DNA of 64,000 nt from Chloracidobacterium sp. (GTDB lineage Bacteria; Acidobacteriota; Blastocatellia; Pyrinomonadales; Pyrinomonadaceae), in contig JADJWM010000018.1 in NCBI GenBank assembly GCA_016716365.1, positions 744,001 to 808,000 on the forward strand, in the 5' to 3' direction. The notes beneath the pieces were generated by a model. That model worked only from the letters and a program-made list of their open reading frames with translations. It was not told the DNA's origin and did no database searches. Position numbers and translations under genes: made by a program. Shown piece after piece: positions 58,272 to 64,000 of the stretch. Numbering within the stretch: position 1 is the stretch's first letter; the number at the start of each line of letters is the position of its first letter.

Positions 58272-60983
58272 TCAGGATGTTGATAAGTTCAGAGGCGCGG
58301 CGTCAGGCCTTGGTCCGGCGCTTTCGACGCGAACGGCCGTGACCTTGAATTCCGGGGCGAGTGTAAAGCGGTCCCGAACCTTACCAGTGGCGTAATTCAG
58401 CATCACACTCGGGTCGTGGAACGTTGCAAAAAGCTCACCTTCACGTACCTTAGCGGTGATCCTGGCGGGAAGTTCCGCTTCCCCGTACTCGCTCTTGATC
58501 ACAAGAGGCTGGCCGTTCGACACTCCGAGTCTTTCTGCATCCGCCGGCGATATCATCAATTCGTCGGTTGCGAGGAGTTCGCGGTTCGGCGTTCGCATCG
58601 TCATCGTGCCGGCGTTGAAATGGTAAAGCGTCCGGCCGGTGGTGAGCAAGAACGGAAATTCTTCCGATGCCTTTTCGGGCGTCGGGCGATATTTTATCCG
58701 CCGCAGTTCCGCCCTTTTTCCTAGTGAAAAGCTCTCCTGATGCAGCAGCGTTTCACCGGGATGCGACTCATCCGGGCAGGGCCACTGGAGCCCGTGCCGC
58801 TCGATACGGGGATAGCTGATCCCGCGGCCCGCGGGCCAAACCGCACGAACTTCGTTCCAAATATCCTCTACCGAGCTGAAATCGAAATGCTCGCCCTTTC
58901 CCATCGCCCTGGCTACGTCGCAGACGATCTGCCAATCGTTGCGGGCGTTGCCGCGAACCTCGACGGCCTGTCTGATCCGCTGGATCCGGCGTTCGGCGTT
59001 CATAAACGTACCGTCCTTTTCGAAGGATGAGGCGGCCGGGAAGAACACATCCGCGAACCGTTTGGCCGTCTCGTTCAGGAACAGGTCCTGGACGATGCAG
59101 AATTCGAGGCCTTCAAACGACTTCGCGGTCTGGTGCGAATTAGCATTCGAGAGAAAAACATCGTATCCGATGGCCCACAGTGCTTTCAGTTTGCCGTCGC
59201 GGGCGGCATCCATCATCTGAAGTTGGTTTAAGCCCTTGCCGGTGGGGACGCTCGCATTCCAAACTGATTCGAACAAAGGTCGGCCCTCGTCAACCGCGAT
59301 CGAGCCGGTAAGGATGCCGGGATCGCAGCCCATGTGTGCCGAGCCCTGAACGTTATTCTGGCCGCGAAGCGGGTTAACTCCGGTCCCCGGTTTTCCGATG
59401 TTGCCGGTCAGCAGTGCCAGGTTCACGACGGTCATCACGCCCTCGGTGCCCTGCAGATGCTCGGTCATCCCGAGCCCGTGGAAACACATCGCTGGTTTTG
59501 CCGAAGCGTACAACCTGGCCGCAGCCCTGATCTGTTCGGCCGGGACACCGCACACGCCGGCGACCGCTTCGGGCGAATACTCTGCGACGAAAGCCGCAAA
59601 CTCATCGTATCCGTCCACCCTTTCCGCGGCGAATTCCGCATCGGCCAGGCCTTCATCGATGATCGCGTGCGCGAGAGCGTTGAAAAGCGGGATGTTGGTC
59701 CCGGGATGAAGCTGAAGATGAATATCGGCGTATTTGGTCAGCTCCGTCCGCCGCGGATCGATAATGATCAGATGAGCACCGGCCCGGACGGCCTGCTTGA
59801 TCCGGGCACCGGGAATGGGATGATTTTCGGTCGGATTCGCACCGCAGATCAGGATGGTCCGGGCGAGTTCGATGTCGTCAAAAGAGTTCGTCGCCGCTCC
59901 GGTCCCGAGCATCATTTTCATCGCGGCCGCGGTCGGAGTGTGGCAAACGCGGGCGCAGCAATCGACGTTGTTGGTCCCGAGCGCAACGCGGGCAAACTTC
60001 TGAGCGACGTAATTCTCTTCGTTCGTAGCACGTGCCGAGCCGAGGATCGCCACGCTGTCCGGCCCGTTCGCCTCGACGAAAGCGGTTAGCTTTGCGGCAG
60101 TAAATTCTATCGCCTCATCCCAGGCTACCTGCCGCCATTCGCCGTTTTCACGGATCATGGGTTCGGTCACGCGGTCGGCGACATCTACAAAGCCGTATGC
60201 GTACCGGCCCTTAACGCAAAGGTGGCCGCTGCTGACCGGAGCGTCATTAACCGGCCGAACCTGGACAATACGGTCGTTGCGGGTTCCCACGGTCATTTCA
60301 CAGCCCGTGCCGCAATAGGGACAGGTCGTGCGAGTCCATTTCACGGGCGCGCCATTCGCGATCACCGATCGATCCTCGAGTGCGCCGGTCGGGCAAACGT
60401 CCGAACAAGCTCCGCACGAAACGCAGCTGCTGTCTCCGAACGGTCCAAAATTATCGGGTACGATCAAGGAATCCTCTCCGCGGCCCGCGACCTGCCATAC
60501 GAACTGACCCTGGACCTCGTCACAGATCCTGACGCAAGCGTAACAATCGATGCACCGGGACATATCGACCCGGATGTAGGTGTGTGAATCGTCGACGCGG
60601 TTCCCGTTGATGCTGGCGCTGAAATCGCTTTCTTTCACGCCGTATTGACTGCAAAGTTGGTGAAAGGGCCGGTCGGGGAAGTCTTGAAATGCTTTGACCG
60701 GGTAACTCCGGGCGAGCATCCGGAGGTTCATCTCGCGGGCGTGCTCGATGGCCTCGGAATGCGTCTCGATCGACATCCCGGCTTCGACCGGTGTCGTGCA
60801 CGCGGCCGCTTCGCGTTCGGTACCGTCGACGTGAACGAGGCACAGGCGGCAGGCCCCGACCGGCTTTAGCCGGGGATCATCGCAAAGGGTCGGGATGCCG
60901 ATCCCACATTGCCTTGCGGCATCGAGGATCGACGACCCTTCTGGGAAGTCGTGTTCGGTGCCGTTGATCGTCGCTTTGATCAT
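58272..60983 (-). CDS. Molybdopterin formate dehydrogenase alpha subunit
   Basis: 903 residues. N-terminal [2Fe-2S] domain (GIGIPTLCDDPRLKPVGACRLCLV), a His/Cys cluster, two [4Fe-4S] motifs (CIDCYACVRICDEVQGQF, CVSCGACSDVCPTGAL), then the catalytic domain with CPYCGTGCEM, ending in the molybdopterin-binding GRTLYHFNAGTMTMR. The metal ligand is Cys in NNVDCCARVCH, so it is not a selenoprotein. AAGGAG precedes the start. No beta or gamma subunit gene and no chaperone (FdhD) is adjacent, so electrons probably pass to a separate partner. Its place among kynurenine genes suggests that it oxidises formate from the formamidase step. Confidence 0.93.
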   Translation of the reverse strand: MIKATINGTEHDFPEGSSILDAARQCGIGIPTLCDDPRLKPVGACRLCLVHVDGTEREAAACTTPVEAGMSIETHSEAIEHAREMNLRMLARSYPVKAFQDFPDRPFHQLCSQYGVKESDFSASINGNRVDDSHTYIRVDMSRCIDCYACVRICDEVQGQFVWQVAGRGEDSLIVPDNFGPFGDSSCVSCGACSDVCPTGALEDRSVIANGAPVKWTRTTCPYCGTGCEMTVGTRNDRIVQVRPVNDAPVSSGHLCVKGRYAYGFVDVADRVTEPMIRENGEWRQVAWDEAIEFTAAKLTAFVEANGPDSVAILGSARATNEENYVAQKFARVALGTNNVDCCARVCHTPTAAAMKMMLGTGAATNSFDDIELARTILICGANPTENHPIPGARIKQAVRAGAHLIIIDPRRTELTKYADIHLQLHPGTNIPLFNALAHAIIDEGLADAEFAAERVDGYDEFAAFVAEYSPEAVAGVCGVPAEQIRAAARLYASAKPAMCFHGLGMTEHLQGTEGVMTVVNLALLTGNIGKPGTGVNPLRGQNNVQGSAHMGCDPGILTGSIAVDEGRPLFESVWNASVPTGKGLNQLQMMDAARDGKLKALWAIGYDVFLSNANSHQTAKSFEGLEFCIVQDLFLNETAKRFADVFFPAASSFEKDGTFMNAERRIQRIRQAVEVRGNARNDWQIVCDVARAMGKGEHFDFSSVEDIWNEVRAVWPAGRGISYPRIERHGLQWPCPDESHPGETLLHQESFSLGKRAELRRIKYRPTPEKASEEFPFLLTTGRTLYHFNAGTMTMRTPNRELLATDELMISPADAERLGVSNGQPLVIKSEYGEAELPARITAKVREGELFATFHDPSVMLNYATGKVRDRFTLAPEFKVTAVRVESAGPRPDAAPLNLSTS

Positions 60984-61052
60984 GATGGAGTCTCCTTAGA
61001 ATGGGGAGATCATTGCCAGCCGGAATCCCGGTGAGTTCGACGTAAGACCATT

Positions 61053-62434
61053 TTAGCGCAAGCAGTCTCGGAGGATCGAAGCGAATCGAAAAACGTCCGT
61101 AAACGAATTGTAGAGAGGTGCGGGCGCCACGCGGATAACATCCGGTTCACGCCAATCTGCAAAGATACCGCGATCGGCCAGTTTGCCGAAAAGGACCTTC
61201 CCGGGCAATTCGTCGGGGGGCACATTCCCTCCAGGCAGTGATTCCGCCTTGACGCGGATCGAAAGCTGGCAGCCTCTCTGGGCCGGGTCGCTGGGTGTGA
61301 TGATCTCGAGCCGATCGTCGCCGATCTCATTGATCAGAGTTTCTAGAAAGCCGGTCAACTTTTCGGATTTTGCACGCAGGCCGGCGATTCCCGCTTCGTC
61401 GAATATCTCAAGCGAGGCACGCAACGCAGCGAGTTGGAAAATAGGGGGGTTCGATATTTGCCAGCCCTCGGCACCCTCGAGCGGAACGAATTCCGGCCCC
61501 ATCAAAAAGCGTGTTTCCTTATCGTGGCCCCACCAGCCGGCGAATCGGGGGAGGTCGAACGAGCGAGCGTGTCGTTCGTGAACGAAGATGCCCGCGATCG
61601 CTCCCGGGCCGGCATTTAGATACTTGTAAGAGCACCAGGCTGCGAAATCTAGGTTCCAGTCATGAAGACTGAGCAGGAGGTTACCCGCAGCGTGGGCGAG
61701 ATCGAACCCGACGACGCAGCCTTTTCGATGCCCGGCATCGGTGATAGCTTTCATATCGAACGCCTGCCCTGTGTAGTAATTCACGCCGCCGAGCAGGATC
61801 AATGCCGTCGAATCGCCTTCGCGGTCAATGGTTTCGAGAATGTCTTCGGTCCTCAAGGTTGATTCGCCCGCGCGCGGGGAGAGTTGAACCAGAGCGTTGG
61901 CGGTGTCCTTGAGAACCACCCCGTCTGCCGACGCGGCGGCCACCCCTCCTTTGTAAGGAGGGGAGCTTTTGAAGCCGTGGAACTTCAATTGCGATTCGAC
62001 CGCGTATTGATCCGAGGGAAAGGCGCTTTTTCGATAATTATTTTATACCGCTCGTTCGTCGGGCGGTAAAAAGACACCATCAGCAAGTGCAGGTTCACCG
62101 TCAGCGAGTTCATCGCGACGACCTCTCCCGGTAACGCCCCTACAAGCCGGGCCAGCGGCTCGGTGGCAAACTCGTGATATGGGAGCCATGGATTTTTTGC
62201 GTGAAGATGAGCTTCAACCGCGAGCCGGGCCCAATCGTCCAATTCCTGCTGAACATACGAGCTAGCCGTTTTGGGCTGCAACCCGAGTGAATTGCCGGTG
62301 AAGTAGATCACATCACCGCCCGCTGCCTTCGGAAAATGGAACCGTTCGCGGAACCCGCCGAATGGGTCCGCCCGATCCATTTCCGCCGCGAGTGCGGCAC
62401 CTCGGTCGATGCTTCGTTGAGCCTCTTGATTCAT
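61053..62434 (-). pseudogene. kynU: Kynureninase, one frameshift
   Basis: PLP enzyme cleaving kynurenine or 3-hydroxykynurenine to (hydroxy)anthranilate plus alanine. The first frame has FTGNSLGLQPKTASSYVQQELDDWA and MNSLTVNLHLLMVSFYRPT. The second has LILLGGVNYYTGQ, GFDLAHAAGNLLLSLHDW and the PLP lysine motif AAWCSYKYLNAGPGA. They join if one C is restored near 62016-62019, turning FPRIN into FPSDQYAVESQ. The length (1382 nt) is one short of a multiple of three. A palindromic element (61913-61967) is inserted in frame, just after KFHGF. Confidence 0.9.
61913..61967 (+). repeat. In-frame palindromic repeat element inside kynU (copy 2)
   Basis: Plus-strand GAACCACCCC, a GC-rich middle, then CCACCCCTCC-TTTGT-AAGGAGGGGAGC. 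It matches the leuS copy at both ends. kynU is on the minus strand, so the element is translated from its other strand here (SSPPYKGGVAAASADGVVL). Confidence 0.78.
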
Positions 62435-62776
62435 TCCTTTGAGAGTATTCTATCGGCCCGGGCCATTTTACTATACCTTTCAGGCGGCTCGCCCCCGATC
62501 AATTCCCTTATTGATTTCACCCGGTGATTTTTGTTAACTATGAATTAGACCGTTCCGTATTGCAGCTTAATGATACGAAATTTCACGGAGCGCGATCATA
62601 GACCATGGGTTATTTAGTTTTACATAATTGTCCGACTCGTTTTATTGCCCGTTCCAAGGGAAGGAAGTTCTCTCATTTTCTGGTTTTTGCCGGCATCGCG
62701 GTGATCAATTTCCTGGTCGTGCTGTTGGGGCTTCCATTCCTGATCACTTTGCTGATGGCCCGGCGCTTCCGGACCG
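62435..62776. other. Intergenic region between kynU and ACMSD
   Basis: This gap in the minus-strand cluster contains no minus-strand gene. A short plus-strand frame (62605-62790) runs across its second half. A promoter for kynU and the downstream genes could be here, in the AT-rich stretch around 62530-62600, but none was identified. Confidence 0.4.
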
Positions 62777-62790
62777 CTAGCCGTTCGTGA
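62605..62790 (+). CDS. Small membrane protein, candidate
   Basis: 61 residues with one or two membrane helices (FSHFLVFAGIAVINFLVVLLGLPFLITLLMA) and basic ends (RSKGRK, RRFRTASRS), i.e. plausible membrane topology. No strong Shine-Dalgarno. It overlaps the end of the antisense ACMSD gene by 14 nt. Real or chance cannot be decided. Confidence 0.35.
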   Translation: MGYLVLHNCPTRFIARSKGRKFSHFLVFAGIAVINFLVVLLGLPFLITLLMARRFRTASRS

Positions 62791-63794
62791 AGGCCCCTGC
62801 GTCCAGGCCGAGCCAGTTCGAGGCCGCGCCGTGAAAAAGCATTTCGATGATCGCCTCGTCGTACGGCATCGACGCGATCAGCTTGCCCGGCTCAAGTTCG
62901 CCTAACGGGAACGGGTAATCGGTGCCGAGCATAACCTGGTCCGCACCGACGAGCCGCAGCAGGTAGTCGAGCTTGGCGGCTTCGTGCACCAGCGAGTCGA
63001 AATAGATCCGGCTGAGATATTTCCTCGGGCTGTGTGGATTGTCGACGGCGCAAAGGTCGGGCCGGACCCGGAATCCGTGGTCGATGCGTCCGATCGTCGC
63101 CGGGAAGGAGCCACCGCCGTGTGCGAAGCAGATCCTAGTTTTGGCAAAGCGTTCCAGCGTGCCTGGAGAAGATCAGCGAGCAGATCGCACGCGAAACCTC
63201 CGCCGGCATCCCAACCAGCCACGGGAGCCAGTATTTTTGCATATCCTGCTCGCCCATCATTTCCCAGGGATGGACGAAGACGGCCATGCCAAGTTCCTCG
63301 CACGCACTGAAAAAATCGAAAAACCGCGATTCGCTCAGATTCAGCTGATTGACATTGGTGCCGATCTGAACGCCCGCCAGGCCGATCTCTTTGCAGCGTT
63401 CCAGTTCGGTAATAGCAAGTTCGGTGCTCTGAAGCGGGACGGTGCCAAGGCCTGCAAATCGAAGCGGAAATTCAGTAACGATATCCGCGATATGGTCATT
63501 GAGGAATTTTGAGACTTCCAGGCCATGAGCCGGCTTTGCCCAGTAACTGAACATTACGGGTACGGTGGAAAGGACCTGCACGCCGATCCCCGAAGAGTCC
63601 ATGTCATCGATCCGCTGACCGGCTCCCCAGCAATTCTCCTCGATGTCGCGAAACTGTTTCCCATCATCGCGAACCATATGGGCAAAACACGGCTGATAAT
63701 GATCGAGTGTGATGAACCCACCGTATCCGAAACGGTCCTTAAACTTCGGAATGTCTTTGGGGAGGATGTGCGTGTGGACATCGATCTTCAGCAT
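62777..63794 (-). pseudogene. 2-amino-3-carboxymuconate-6-semialdehyde decarboxylase (ACMSD), one frameshift
   Basis: Amidohydrolase-fold decarboxylase. From ATG 63794: metal site KIDVHTHILP, FGYGGFITLDH, QRIDDMDSSGIGVQVLST, then AVFVHPWEMMG. After a frame change near 63164: ICFAHGGGSFP, KYLSRIYFDSL and LGTDYPFPLGE. Removing one T in GCCTGG at 63162-63165 joins the frames; the length (1018 nt) is one over a multiple of three. It diverts the pathway from quinolinate to 2-aminomuconate semialdehyde. All metal-binding motifs are present, so the native protein should be functional. Confidence 0.87.
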
Positions 63795-63902
63795 TCGCTC
63801 AATTCTAGCCATTGACGCGCATAAACAAAAGCGCAAGAAAAAAAGCAGGAAGTTTTGTGGCTTCCTGCCTGCGCAGTTTTGGGTTTTCTCATCCAATTCA
63901 GA

Positions 63903-64000
63903 TCACCATTCAAGATAGTCTTCATCCGTGCCGGGCTTGCGGGCCGCCCGCACCAGGGACATTCGGCCCCTGGATATGCGGGATCTTCGCCTCGGTCATC
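63903..64000 (-). CDS. 3' end of an unidentified gene running off the window
   Basis: Minus-strand sequence before the ACMSD gene ends in a stop at 63903-63905 after a stretch reading PGTDEDYLEW. The reading frame cannot be followed to the window edge without a stop, so a frameshift or a short gene is possible. By position it may be another kynurenine-pathway gene, but nothing in the sequence identifies it. Confidence 0.25.

Noticed and set aside
58272..60983. Selenocysteine-containing formate dehydrogenase
   Set aside because: The active-site position is Cys in VDCCARVCH, with no in-frame TGA.

Overview
The window reads as a chromosomal segment of a free-living heterotrophic bacterium, most likely an Acidobacteriota of the Blastocatellia/Pyrinomonadaceae type. 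That placement is inference. It rests on a fairly high-GC coding style, secreted proteins ending in FG-GAP/VCBS repeats with DYDGDGKAD-type calcium loops, a Ser/Thr kinase carrying a sulfatase-modifying-factor domain, small Pro/Lys-rich secreted proteins, and many zinc-ribbon proteins. No 16S gene or other decisive marker is present, and there are no prophage, IS or CRISPR signs. Most of the window is housekeeping and regulation.

Layout. 0.4-9.6 kb (+): leuS, then a signalling/export group (receptor-like Ser/Thr kinase, a triple-FHA ABCG-type transporter, a thioredoxin lipoprotein). 9.6-13.7 kb (-): an NFACT/RqcH-family ribosome-quality protein, an RDD membrane protein, a DUF2203 protein and a NYN-domain protein. 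13.9-16.4 kb (+): a zinc-ribbon protein coupled to rlmB, and another zinc-ribbon membrane protein. 16.4-25 kb (-): an SDR, a beta-propeller secreted protein, NDH-2, a ThiF/MoeB-like E1, a zinc-ribbon protein, a fused aroD-aroE and a TspO-like membrane protein. 25-32.7 kb: a small secreted protein, a 1310-residue multidomain surface protein, tRNA-Val and a type IV pilin-like gene, separated by intergenic DNA full of degenerate 7-nt tandem repeats, then a MoxR ATPase. 32.7-36.4 kb (+): a TPR-like secreted protein, era and prmA. 36.4-44.8 kb (-): a YCF48-like propeller, RNase H, a small membrane protein, an SbcC-like ATPase, and an ECF sigma/anti-sigma/DUF4097 operon. 45-47.5 kb (-): DUF58, a STAS antagonist and an RsbW-like kinase. 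47.5-55 kb (+ mostly): aroA, aroK, BON and LysM proteins, a divergent ArsR/AHSA1 pair, nadB, an acyl-CoA synthetase and a cytochrome c. 55-64 kb: an NAD-dependent epimerase, then a minus-strand tryptophan/kynurenine catabolic cluster (ACMSD, kynU, formate dehydrogenase, kmo, cyclase-type formamidase).

How it fits together. The kynurenine genes flank a formate dehydrogenase, which makes sense because kynurenine formamidase releases formate. Because nadB makes NAD from aspartate and ACMSD drains the pathway away from quinolinate, I read the kynurenine genes as catabolic. The shikimate pathway is split between aroDE (22.7-24.3 kb) and aroA-aroK (47.6-49.4 kb).

Two things stand out beyond the gene list. 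First, repeats intrude into proteins in frame: a roughly 55-nt palindromic element lies inside leuS and again, in the opposite coding direction, inside kynU; a heptamer tandem repeat like those between genes lies inside nadB. Second, many genes (YCF48-like, sbcC, DUF4097, aroA, epimerase, kynU, ACMSD and the N-terminus of the TPR-like gene) are interrupted by single-base frameshifts. They are concentrated at 36.4-43.4 kb, and their presence in central genes points to sequencing indels at least as strongly as to decay.
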